DNA from: Desulfuromonadaceae bacterium
Lineage (GTDB): Bacteria; Desulfobacterota; Desulfuromonadia; Geobacterales; Pseudopelobacteraceae
NCBI GenBank assembly: GCA_028683855.1
Contig: JAQUHA010000014.1
Span: 34,495 to 98,494 of the forward strand
Length of the DNA stretch: 64,000 nucleotides
Direction of reading: 5' to 3'
How positions within the stretch are numbered: the stretch's first letter is position 1; each line of letters begins with the position of its first letter. Below the pieces are notes generated by a model, which was given only the letters and a program-made list of their open reading frames with translations, did not search any database and was not told the origin of the DNA. This document shows, one piece after another, positions 54,392 through 63,004 of the stretch. The translations under genes were made by a program, and so were the position numbers.

Positions 54392-56188
54392 CTGACCTGA
54401 TTTATGAAGGGATTGAGACGGAAGAGTGCCTTTTGATCTGCTGAAAGTTCCCGCTTAACTGACCTGATTTATGAAGGGATTGAGACTGTCTTGCTCTCAA
54501 CTACTTTAGCCTTTTTTAAGTAGTCGCTTAACTGACCTGATTTATGAAGGGATTGAGACCATACCCTTTAGCGCCTCTGATACAGCTGTATCAACTACAA
54601 CGCTTAACTGACCTGATTTATGAAGGGATTGAGACCATGCAGCAAAGCGGTTATAACAAGTAGCCTCATTACACCCGCTTAACTGACCTGATTTATGAAG
54701 GGATTGAGACAATGTTGGCTATATCAAAGCATTCCTTCATACGTTCTTTAAGCGCTTAACTGACCTGATTTATGAAGGGATTGAGACCTTTTTAAAAAGT
54801 GCTGCCATATTACTATTATCCAGCGTACGCTTAACTGACCTGATTTATGAAGGGATTGAGACACATGGCTTTCGCGATTGTATCAGAATTGGCTTTCGCT
54901 TAACTGACCTGATTTATGAAGGGATTGAGACAGGAATAGCAAACGCAATGCCGTTAATTGCAAATATGTTCGCTTAACTGACCTGATTTATGAAGGGATT
55001 GAGACCGCCCTTCATTTTGCATCCCGATAAAATTTTCCAGAGCGCTTAACTGACCTGATTTATGAAGGGATTGAGACGCCGTTGTAATTGTTCGTTTTAT
55101 AAACGTATCACAATTAACGCTTAACTGACCTGATTTATGAAGGGATTGAGACTCTCCCCTTTTTAGCCTGTTATTTCATGCTGTTTGATATACGCTTAAC
55201 TGACCTGATTTATGAAGGGATTGAGACAACGGTTTTTCTCCTGCATCAACTTCAGGGACTTCTACGCTTAACTGACCTGATTTATGAAGGGATTGAGACC
55301 CTATGTTCAACATCGATGGCACGAAGAACCTGCGACCGCTTAACTGACCTGATTTATGAAGGGATTGAGACCTTATTATCTAGTGTTTCAGTCAACTCAT
55401 TAGTTTTCGCTTAACTGACCTGATTTATGAAGGGATTGAGACAGTGCTGTTTTTTCTGCTGTTAAATTTTCCATTTTGTTCGCTTAACTGACCTGATTTA
55501 TGAAGGGATTGAGACAGTTTGCCCCCCCGATTTCGTATGTTTCTGCCATCATACGCTTAACTGACCTGATTTATGAAGGGATTGAGACGTTTATCTCCCC
55601 GCCACAATGAGGGCATTTGCAAATCCGCCGCTTAACTGACCTGATTTATGAAGGGATTGAGACTTTAGGCAACATTTCTTTCCTTGCTAGCACCGTTTTA
55701 GGACGCTTAACTGACCTGATTTATGAAGGGATTGAGACAAACAACTAACCGCCGTTTCCCCGCAATCACAAAACGCTTAACTGACCTGATTTATGAAGGG
55801 ATTGAGACGCTTTCTGCATTTCTACTGTTACCATTGGGAGTGCTGTTTTCGCTTAACTGACCTGATTTATGAAGGGATTGAGACTGCTCTACGTCTATTG
55901 CCCGTAAAATCTGTGATACTTCACTCGCTTAACTGACCTGATTTATGAAGGGATTGAGACTACCCTGTAAACGTGTCCGATCTATTTCAGGACACGCATT
56001 CGCTTAACTGACCTGATTTATGAAGGGATTGAGACTGTTAGCCAATGCGGAGTCACTAGCATACTTACAAGCCACATCGCTTAACTGACCTGATTTATGA
56101 AGGGATTGAGACGCTACACACGCGAACGTATCATTTAATTTTTGTAGTCTTTCCGCTTAACTGACCTGATTTATGAAGGGATTGAGAC

Positions 56189-56234
56189 TGTAGGGGCGAC
56201 CGGCCGGTCGCCCCTACGAATTTGTCAACGCTTA
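56189..56234 (+). repeat. duplicated spacer carrying a 28-bp perfect palindrome, copy 1
   Basis: These 46 bases equal 56363-56408 exactly (a 40-base spacer plus the first six bases of the repeat). Inside, 56190-56217 is a perfect palindrome: GTAGGGGCGACCGG followed by its reverse complement. After 56234 the sequence continues TGCGATTATGAAGTTCTC, which looks like a repeat with bases deleted (compare TGATTTATGAAG), then a normal repeat begins at 56253. Confidence 0.9.
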
Positions 56235-56362
56235 TGCGATTATGAAGTTCTCCGCTTAACTGACCTGATTTATGAAGGGATTGAGACAGGGTTTGAGAGC
56301 AGTTACGTTGTGTGTAGAATTTTACATCGCTTAACTGACCTGATTTATGAAGGGATTGAGAC

Positions 56363-56408
56363 TGTAGGGGCGACCGGCCGGTCGCCCCTACGAATTTGTC
56401 AACGCTTA
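56363..56408 (+). repeat. duplicated spacer carrying a 28-bp perfect palindrome, copy 2
   Basis: This is the last spacer (27) plus the first six bases of the final, degenerate repeat. The palindrome is at 56364-56391. The high-GC content of this spacer stands out against the AT-rich rest of the array. Confidence 0.9.
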
Positions 56409-56457
56409 ACTGACCTGATTTATGAAGGGATTGTCAGTATTTGTTAAAAAATACGTT

Positions 56458-57693
56458 TCATGAAAGCAATTCATCCAATGTTTCAGCTCTTTTTATCGAC
56501 AGATCAGCTATTGCCTGAACCACACAGTTTTCACCATAAGATTGTTGGTATACCTCTAAAGCTCCTCTGGCAGAGGAGGTTAACCGCTCCACCATGTCCC
56601 TCCCAACCTTTTGAACAAGGCGCGGTTTGACATCAAGGAACTCCGCAAACTGGGATATGCTACCCCTATTGATCTTTTTCAGGTCATACTCTCTACCTAT
56701 ACTCATAGCAAGTCCGCTATCCAGGTTTGTTCCATAAACCAATGTGGATAAAAGATCGTAAAACGGAGCCAGACGGATAACGCCGGAATACTGTAGAATG
56801 GCAATGTTTTTCGCATGGGCATCGGAGTTGCCGACTACGATGTTGAACAAGGTCCACCTGATTAGATGTTCTATATCTGACAGGCTGTCAGAGCTGTATG
56901 CGCGGATTATGTTTGCACAATCTTCCAGGCTTGGTCCACCGGAATTCTGATACTTCATAGTAGGCTCTAGTCCCATGAGCTGACAGACATCCTCTTGAAG
57001 AATACGGTGCAGTTTGCCATCTGGAGACTTCTGCCGGTCAAATCTTCTGGTAAGGAAAACAGGTGTATCGCCAATGAGTTGCAACTTTACATCAGGCACA
57101 TTCAGACCTGAGTGGCGTGCAAGAGACATGGTGAATATCTCGTTTTCTACCGTATGCGTAACGCCGGGGAGAGTGGTGATTTGAACTTTAAGGATATGGG
57201 ACGATGGTGCGCCGTTTTCGGGAAGATAAAATGTTCCGTTTTCAACATACAAAGCAGTTTTGTGCTGGACGCCGGGGAGAGAAAGTCTGACCTTTCCGCT
57301 GTGATCTGTGTACAACGCCTGCCTTGGTAGTTCACGGACAAGCCTTATCAGCTCTGATGTGGAAAGTTCTTCATATTCAGGTGTCGCAGATGGCTGTTCG
57401 CCATAGGGAAAGAGTGTCACTGCTCCTGCACAGTCTCCGCCAATGTGTTGTAATAGAGCATAGTCATCGCCACGGGTAACCCCCAGGCGCAACTCAATGG
57501 CAGTACGAGACTCCCCTTCCGGGAGCAGGTTGGCGAAGTACGGTTTTGCCTCGTCATTCAGATATGCTGCTTCCCGCACCGGCAGCGATAGCGAGATGGC
57601 AGGCACGTCCAGTCCAATATAGCGGAAGCAGTAGTATTTGTTTTCAAGCCAGAGATCAGCAACATGGCGCTCATCAAAATATACATTCAGCAT
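56458..57693 (-). CDS. hipA: HipA-family serine/threonine kinase toxin
   Basis: A 411-residue protein. The N-terminal subdomain contains MLNVYFDERHVADLWL, SLSLPVREAAY and FANLLPEGESRTAIE. The kinase part has RLSLPGVQHKTALY, SHILKV for ATP binding, the catalytic NSDAHAKNIAI and the metal-binding APFYDLLST. HipA phosphorylates targets such as glutamyl-tRNA synthetase and induces dormancy. It follows hipB by 6 bases and ends 20 bases from the end of the CRISPR array. Confidence 0.93.
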   Translation of the reverse strand: MLNVYFDERHVADLWLENKYYCFRYIGLDVPAISLSLPVREAAYLNDEAKPYFANLLPEGESRTAIELRLGVTRGDDYALLQHIGGDCAGAVTLFPYGEQPSATPEYEELSTSELIRLVRELPRQALYTDHSGKVRLSLPGVQHKTALYVENGTFYLPENGAPSSHILKVQITTLPGVTHTVENEIFTMSLARHSGLNVPDVKLQLIGDTPVFLTRRFDRQKSPDGKLHRILQEDVCQLMGLEPTMKYQNSGGPSLEDCANIIRAYSSDSLSDIEHLIRWTLFNIVVGNSDAHAKNIAILQYSGVIRLAPFYDLLSTLVYGTNLDSGLAMSIGREYDLKKINRGSISQFAEFLDVKPRLVQKVGRDMVERLTSSARGALEVYQQSYGENCVVQAIADLSIKRAETLDELLS

Positions 57694-57699
57694 AGCGCT

Positions 57700-57933
57700 T
57701 TACACCTGACCTTCCGCTATTATAATTCCTTTACGTGCAGAAGCTACTGTTACTAAGAGGTTAAGACGTTTTATTACTTTAAGCGCCTTACCTATTTCTA
57801 TACTCTCCTTGCCATTTTCAAGTTCTGATATAAAACGGGCTCCTACGTTACAATGTTCCGCAAGTTCGGCAATGGTGAGCCCTTTTGATTTCCGCTCTGC
57901 CCGAATTATACTGCCAACTGTTTTTGCGTCCAT
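57700..57933 (-). CDS. hipB: HipB-like XRE-family antitoxin
   Basis: A 77-residue helix-turn-helix protein: GSIIRAERKSKGLTIAELAEH, then CNVGARFISELENGKESIEI. The HTH matches the HipB/Y4mF antitoxin group. It is the first gene of the hipBA operon and should bind the palindromes just upstream, repressing its own promoter together with HipA. Confidence 0.92.
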   Translation of the reverse strand: MDAKTVGSIIRAERKSKGLTIAELAEHCNVGARFISELENGKESIEIGKALKVIKRLNLLVTVASARKGIIIAEGQV

Positions 57934-57939
57934 AATAGT

Positions 57940-58058
57940 CCCGTTCGGTAATATATTTTTTTAAATATACGATAAATAAATTTTATTACCGTACGGTGTT
58001 ATTTATCATTATTGTTTAAAAGAGTAAATAAAAATTACCGTACGGTGTTATTTACTCT
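57940..58058. promoter_or_regulatory. hipBA operator array (two full palindromes plus a variant half)
   Basis: ATTACCGTACGGTGTTATTTA occurs twice (57985-58005 and 58034-58054), each centred on the 10-bp palindrome ACCGTACGGT. The first is enclosed by GATAAATAA/TTATTTATC arms (57971-57979, 57999-58007) and the second by 10-bp arms AGAGTAAATA/TATTTACTCT (58021-58030, 58049-58058), both perfect. A variant, CCGTTCGGTAAT (57941-57952), lies nearest the hipB start. Confidence 0.75.
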
Positions 58059-58459
58059 TTGTTATTGGCGGGTCACATCAGTCTGCCCGAATCAACTGTT
58101 ATTACAATGTATTCTTGGCAGAATGCCGCACCTACGGTGATTTCTGCTAAAGCCACTGTTTTTTTCTGAAAAATCTGAACATAGCCAGAGATACGGTTAT
58201 GATTGCCCGAATGATGCTTCATTGTTTTTAAGAAATCTTGCCACAAATACCCTTTCTTAAAGAATAGTCGTCTGAGTAATAGCATTTGAGATCGATTTTA
58301 TCAATCTGCCGTAAAAGCTATGTTCTGCTTGACATGGCGGCTTCTATTCTGATTAATAACAGCTGTACAAAAACATTCGATACAATTTTTTGGGAATAAT
58401 TATTTAGAAATTCAACTCATTAATATGATCAACTTTTATTGAAAACTACGGAGAAAATA
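58059..58459 (+). other. 400-base gap before the MscS-type gene; no convincing gene
   Basis: A 70-codon minus-strand frame (58073-58285) has no recognisable sequence and no RBS that I trust, so it is not called. The rest is AT-rich and probably holds the promoter of the channel gene. A short GCCGTAAAAGC...ATGGCGGC stem (about 58310-58345) may fold. Confidence 0.4.
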
Positions 58460-60157
58460 ATGATCTTGGATTTTAGAAAGCTTAATTCTCTCAACTGTCT
58501 GACCAATCTGCTGCTGGCTCTGCTTTTACTGATATCAACTTCAATATCATTTGCTGCACCTAAAAGCAGTGCAGTCAAGCCGGCTTCAAAACCTGAACCG
58601 GTGGCTGCTGTTTCACTTCCGCCCGGTTATGTGATGCTCGCTGAAAAACCGGTGCTCACCATAAAAAGCAAAGTTCTTTCGTTCTCCCCGGAGGATAGGG
58701 CAAGGTTGATTTCCGACCGTCTTGCCAAGCTTGTAAAGGACCCAACATTTAAGACTGATTCTTTAAAGGTTATGAACAGCGAGAGCAGCAGCGATATCGT
58801 AACGGGCGATATTATTCTTATGAGCGTTGCGGATGAGGATGCTCTTGCTGAGGGGAAGGAGCGTCTCCTGCTTGCTGACGATTATGCGGCAAAGATACGG
58901 AGTGCTGTGGAGGCGCGTAAAAACGAATACAGTACCAAGACTCTTTTGTTTGGTGCTCTTTTTACTCTGTTGGCAACAATTGCACTTGTAGTTGTTATAA
59001 TGGCTATGAATCGTCTGCTCCCTAAGTTGTTTGCAAAAATAGAATCGTGGCGGGGAGTTTATATCCGTTCTATCCGGATTCAAAAGATCGAGGTTCTTAA
59101 CGAAGATCGGATTATTGCGGTTCTGTTTTCATCTGTTCGTGGAGCCAGGGTGGTTGTTCTTCTTGGGCTTTTCTATCTGTATCTGCCTCTGGTGCTGAGT
59201 TTTTTCCCATGGACTCACGGCGTTGCAAGCAAGCTGATCGGTTATATACTGACGCCGCTTGAAAAAGTTACCGGTTCGTTTGTCGCCTATCTCCCGAATA
59301 TATTCTTTCTGATTGTTATATTTGTCATAACTAACTATTTCATAAAGTTCATAAAATTCATTTTTTCAGAGATAACGAAGCAGACTATTACTATTCCAGG
59401 ATTTTTTCACGAATGGTCAGAGCCCACTTTCAAGATAGTTCGATTTCTTGTTATCGCATTTGCTGCTGTTGTTGCTTTCCCTTATCTGCCGGGGGCAGAT
59501 TCTCCGGCTTTCAAGGGGGTGTCTGTTTTTTTAGGCGTACTCTTTTCGCTCGGTTCGTCGTCTGCTATTTCAAATATAGTTGCCGGTGTAATTCTTACTT
59601 ATATGCGTGCGTTCAAACTTGGTGATCGAGTTAAAATCGCGGATACTATCGGTGATGTTGTTGAAAAAACACTTCTGATTACCCGTATAAGAACTATTAA
59701 AAATGTAGACATTACAGTCCCTAACGCGATGGTTCTGGGGAGCCATATAACAAACTTCAGCTCCTCGGCTAAGGATTACGGTCTTATTCTTCATACTACT
59801 GTAACAATCGGTTATGATGCGCCATGGAGAAAGGTGCACGAGCTTCTGATTGCTGCTGCGAATGAGACTGAAAATATACTTGAGCTTCCACCCCCCTTTG
59901 TTCTGCAAACCAGCCTTGATGATTTTTACGTCAGTTACGAGATAAACGCCTATACGGAAATGCCTTCGGTTATGGCTCGTACTTATTCGGGGCTTCATCA
60001 GAATATTCAGGAGAAGTTCAATGAGGCGGGTATCGAAATTATGTCACCGCACTACGCAACGCTTCGGGATGGAAATATGACAACTATACCTGAGTCGTAT
60101 CTGCCTGAAAATTATAAACAGCCGGCATTCAGAGTCAGTAAAGGGGATGCCGGTTAG
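58460..60157 (+). CDS. MscS-family mechanosensitive ion channel with periplasmic N-terminal domain
   Basis: A 565-residue protein starting at ATG 58460 after ACGGAG; the longer frame from 58439 is rejected. A signal-like segment (about 8-32, LLLALLLLISTSISFAA) precedes a soluble region to about 165, then about five membrane helices. The MscS pore-like stretch is VFLGVLFSLGSSSAISNIVAG, followed by LTYMRAFKLGDRVKIADTIGDV, the classic start of the beta domain, and a C-terminal alpha/beta part. It should release solutes on osmotic downshock. Confidence 0.92.
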   Translation: MILDFRKLNSLNCLTNLLLALLLLISTSISFAAPKSSAVKPASKPEPVAAVSLPPGYVMLAEKPVLTIKSKVLSFSPEDRARLISDRLAKLVKDPTFKTDSLKVMNSESSSDIVTGDIILMSVADEDALAEGKERLLLADDYAAKIRSAVEARKNEYSTKTLLFGALFTLLATIALVVVIMAMNRLLPKLFAKIESWRGVYIRSIRIQKIEVLNEDRIIAVLFSSVRGARVVVLLGLFYLYLPLVLSFFPWTHGVASKLIGYILTPLEKVTGSFVAYLPNIFFLIVIFVITNYFIKFIKFIFSEITKQTITIPGFFHEWSEPTFKIVRFLVIAFAAVVAFPYLPGADSPAFKGVSVFLGVLFSLGSSSAISNIVAGVILTYMRAFKLGDRVKIADTIGDVVEKTLLITRIRTIKNVDITVPNAMVLGSHITNFSSSAKDYGLILHTTVTIGYDAPWRKVHELLIAAANETENILELPPPFVLQTSLDDFYVSYEINAYTEMPSVMARTYSGLHQNIQEKFNEAGIEIMSPHYATLRDGNMTTIPESYLPENYKQPAFRVSKGDAG

Positions 60158-60169
60158 AATGTTTTATCT

Positions 60170-60802
60170 TCAAGAGCCGAGATGAACCGCCCAGGTTCTA
60201 AGCCCCTGCATTATCATCTCAATAGAGTATGTGCCGATAACCAGGGCGGTTACCCGCCCCATAATTTCAAGATATCTCTCGATCAGCTTGGCATTGCGCG
60301 GACGCGCAGCGTCATGGAGGTGTTTAAGCAGTATAAGTATTCCCACCGTGACAAAGACAGCAACAACAACTGCTGCCGCCGCCAGTGTCGGGGGGAGTCG
60401 TCCGCCAACCAGTATGCTGGCGCTTACCGTGCTTGGTCCGATCATTATCGGCATGGCTATCGCGCCGGCAACGTGTTCAGGCTTCCCCCTCATGTTCCGT
60501 ATCGCCTCTGGGCCGGTAAACATGAACTGGATGCCGATAAGAAGGAAAATAATCCCGCCGAAGATCTGAAACGATGCAAATTTTACCTGTAGAACCTGGG
60601 TAAATATTGCGTCACCGGCCAAAGCCACAATGATGAAGACCCCGCAACTGATCGCCCCTGCTCTCACCATAACTCTTAAAAAGTCACGGTTGCTCAGTTC
60701 CTGAATCAGATCGATTAGATAGATAACCAGCAGGAAGGGATTCAGAAGCATCAGCAGCAGGAGAATTGAGCTGGCAAATTCATGTGCAATCAGTGCGTTC
60801 AA
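60170..60802 (-). CDS. MarC-family (UPF0056) integral membrane protein
   Basis: A 210-residue protein with six hydrophobic segments. LLNPFLLVIYLIDLIQELS, FQIFGGIIFLLIGIQFM and AIAMPIMIGPSTVSASILVG are the family landmarks. Function of MarC proteins is not settled; early links to multiple antibiotic resistance were not confirmed. Its start overlaps the ablB stop (ATGA), so it is the third gene of the ablAB operon. Confidence 0.92.
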   Translation of the reverse strand: MNALIAHEFASSILLLLMLLNPFLLVIYLIDLIQELSNRDFLRVMVRAGAISCGVFIIVALAGDAIFTQVLQVKFASFQIFGGIIFLLIGIQFMFTGPEAIRNMRGKPEHVAGAIAMPIMIGPSTVSASILVGGRLPPTLAAAAVVVAVFVTVGILILLKHLHDAARPRNAKLIERYLEIMGRVTALVIGTYSIEMIMQGLRTWAVHLGS

Positions 60803-61638
60803 GGGAGTAACTCTTTGTGCCAGACATTCATGCTCTCGAGAGTGCCGGAAATCTGCGTATTCTGTGTGAGAGTTCCGCTGTATGAGTAACCGTTTCGGGC
60901 AAATGTAATGTTCATTCCGGGCGAATATGCTCTGGCGATGGTGTAGGCTGTCTTTACTCCCATTTTGGCTGCTGCCGCCTCTGCCTGATGGAGCAGATAA
61001 TTTGCAAAGCCTCTGCTGCGGGATTCCGGTTGTGTGGCAAAGTCAGTCATCTCGGCATTCTGACCTTTGTGATCAATTTCTGCGGATGCGAGTGCAATCA
61101 GCTCATCTGATTCCCATATCCCGAAATATATTACGTTTGTTTCCATTGTTTCTTTCAGGTAAGCCGGATCATGAATAGGGAAGGGGTATGTTGCAAAAAC
61201 CTCCCTATAAAGCTGAGCCATTGCATTGGCATCTTCGGGACCGGTCTGGCGACAGATCAGATGCTCTTCTATGACCGGTTTTCCGCGAAGCTGCTCTTTT
61301 GCGAGTGCTATTTCAAGTGCTTCTTTAACTATTTCCGGTTTCTGTTCACTCCTTCTTTCTGAGGAGAAATACTTTCCCATGAAAAAGACCTCTTCTCTGC
61401 CGCAGTAGAAGCCGGGAATATTCGCCTCCGCAATATATCCGCTTTCTATAAATCCGCTCTTTGCAGCCGCCGGAACTTTGGCAAAGATTTTCGAGTATGC
61501 ATTCGTGACGGCAAGCTGATCCAGATGATCAATAATGTCAGGCATATCGCTAGAGGAGAGGCTTATCAGGTAGACTCGATTGTTCTCTTTTCCGTGCTGA
61601 ATTTCTGAACTGCCGAATGTCGCCATTAGATCAGTCAT
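60799..61638 (-). CDS. ablB: beta-lysine N6-acetyltransferase
   Basis: A 279-residue GNAT-type protein. The N-terminal 130 residues contain [21 protein letters not shown], typical of AblB, and the C-terminal half is a GNAT domain with [20 protein letters not shown], matching the acetyl-CoA pyrophosphate loop (R-x-x-G-x-A). It acetylates beta-lysine, made by the upstream aminomutase, to N-epsilon-acetyl-beta-lysine, a compatible solute of anaerobic bacteria and methanogens. It overlaps ablA by 8 bases. Confidence 0.9.
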   Translation of the reverse strand: MTDLMATFGSSEIQHGKENNRVYLISLSSSDMPDIIDHLDQLAVTNAYSKIFAKVPAAAKSGFIESGYIAEANIPGFYCGREEVFFMGKYFSSERRSEQKPEIVKEALEIALAKEQLRGKPVIEEHLICRQTGPEDANAMAQLYREVFATYPFPIHDPAYLKETMETNVIYFGIWESDELIALASAEIDHKGQNAEMTDFATQPESRSRGFANYLLHQAEAAAAKMGVKTAYTIARAYSPGMNITFARNGYSYSGTLTQNTQISGTLESMNVWHKELLP

Positions 61639-62947
61639 TCTCTCTCCTCTCCATCCGGCTGTTATTCTCGGGGGTCAGGGATATTGTCTTGTCAAAGTCA
61701 GAGAGCAGTTTTTCTATTCCGGTGGCTTGATACTCCTTGGCGTCTTCCAGATTGAGTTGCAGTTTGCAGTCATCGCATTTCCGGTCGCAGAAGACCGCCT
61801 TGTAATCTTCCGGCTCCTGATAAGTTGTGATGACCCCTTCGTAATTACGCAGAACAACTTTATGGGTCGATAGTGAAATCAGGTAGTTAGGAGTTAACGG
61901 AATTTTCCCGCCGCCACCCGGAGCGTCGATAACATAGGTCGGGACGGCAAAACCGCTGGTGTGACCGATCAGACTCTCCATGATCTCTATCCCCTTGCCG
62001 ACCGGTGTACGGAAATGCGAAAGCCCTTCGGAGAGGTCGCACTGGTAGAGGTAATATGGACGAACGCGATTTGCGACCAGTTTTTGTACAAGTGATTTCA
62101 TTATACGTGGGCAGTCGTTTACCCCGGCTAGAAGCACGCTCTGGTTGCCAAGAGGTATTCCAGCGTCAGCCAGCATTCGTAAGGCTTCTTTGGAAGAGTC
62201 TGTCAATTCTCTCGGATGGTTAAAATGAGTATTCAGCCAGACCGGGTTATGCCGCTTCAGCATTGCTACCAGGGCAGGTGTTATCCTGTAGGGGAGGACA
62301 ACCGGCATACGAGTCCCTATCCGAACTATCTCAACGTGCGGAATGCTCTGCAGCTCTGTCAGTATCCAGTCCAGATATTCATCGCTAAGCATAAGCGGAT
62401 CTCCGCCTGAGATAAGCACGTCACGGATTACCGGTGTATTGCGGATGTATTCAAAACTTTTTATCAGGTCTTCTTTGTCAGGCATACTGTCGGTATCGCC
62501 GACTTTACGCTTGCGCGTGCAGTGACGACAGTACATCGAGCAGACATTGCAGACATGAAGAAGCACCCTGTCAGGATAACGATGGGTAAGTCCGTGTACC
62601 GGACTGTCTTTGTCTTCGGCTAAGGGGTCGCTCATATCGTGCTTCTCAACATCCATCTCACGCGGTGACGGGAAAGCCTGCATAAAGACCGGATCGTTAT
62701 GGATATCTTCAGGGTTGATAAGTGAGAGGTAGTAAGGCGTTATTGAGAGTGGGAACTGTTCCAGCGTTAGTTCAAGTTTTTCCCGTTTGTCTTTATCGAA
62801 TTTGAAGTCCAGAAGAGCTTCCAACGTGGCAATGTCTCTTATTGAGTGTTTAAGTTGCCACTTCCAGTTCTTCCAGTTTGCAAGGGTTGCTGTTTCGGGT
62901 GATAGTTGTGCTGCGAGCTGCTGTTGATTGTCAGTATATATACCCAT
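61631..62947 (-). CDS. ablA: lysine 2,3-aminomutase
   Basis: A 438-residue radical SAM enzyme. The cluster motif [15 protein letters not shown] binds the 4Fe-4S cluster, with [17 protein letters not shown] downstream and the PLP Lys expected in [11 protein letters not shown]-terminal cysteines (CDRKCDDC) fit the zinc-binding end of this enzyme. It converts L-alpha-lysine to L-beta-lysine using SAM and PLP. With ablB it forms the N-acetyl-beta-lysine pathway, usually induced by salt. Confidence 0.95.
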   Translation of the reverse strand: MGIYTDNQQQLAAQLSPETATLANWKNWKWQLKHSIRDIATLEALLDFKFDKDKREKLELTLEQFPLSITPYYLSLINPEDIHNDPVFMQAFPSPREMDVEKHDMSDPLAEDKDSPVHGLTHRYPDRVLLHVCNVCSMYCRHCTRKRKVGDTDSMPDKEDLIKSFEYIRNTPVIRDVLISGGDPLMLSDEYLDWILTELQSIPHVEIVRIGTRMPVVLPYRITPALVAMLKRHNPVWLNTHFNHPRELTDSSKEALRMLADAGIPLGNQSVLLAGVNDCPRIMKSLVQKLVANRVRPYYLYQCDLSEGLSHFRTPVGKGIEIMESLIGHTSGFAVPTYVIDAPGGGGKIPLTPNYLISLSTHKVVLRNYEGVITTYQEPEDYKAVFCDRKCDDCKLQLNLEDAKEYQATGIEKLLSDFDKTISLTPENNSRMERREND

Positions 62948-63004
62948 GAAGTTCCTTTCCTGCTGTTCGATTTTGCTGCTTTGAAGCTATTTAAAGCCGG
63001 AGAG

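Larger units (their letters stand above)
54385..56437 (+). CRISPR. type III-A CRISPR array, 28 repeats and 27 spacers
   Basis: Direct repeats of 35 bases, beginning CGCTTAACTGACCTG and ending GGGATTGAGAC, occur at 54385, 54452, 54525, 54601, 54676 and so on to 56403. Repeats 1-27 are identical as far as I can read. The last (56403) ends GGGATTGTCAG instead of GATTGAGAC, marking the old end. Spacers are 32-42 bases, mostly 37-41, except spacer 25 (56189-56252, 64 bases), which is a fusion discussed separately. The 3' ATTGAGAC resembles type III 5' crRNA tags, so transcription is on the plus strand from the cas side. Most spacers have an open frame in reverse complement. Confidence 0.98.

Noticed and set aside
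55178..55414. 78-codon plus-strand frame across the CRISPR array
   Set aside because: It is a read-through of repeats and spacers; the repeated RLTDLIYEGIET segments are translations of the repeat.
56190..56217. The 28-bp palindrome as a transcription terminator for the array
   Set aside because: It is not followed by a T tract and is repeated within spacer positions, so a spacer or inserted repeat is more likely.
58073..58285. 70-codon minus-strand frame upstream of the MscS-type gene
   Set aside because: No recognisable sequence, weak start context, and it lies in a probable promoter region.
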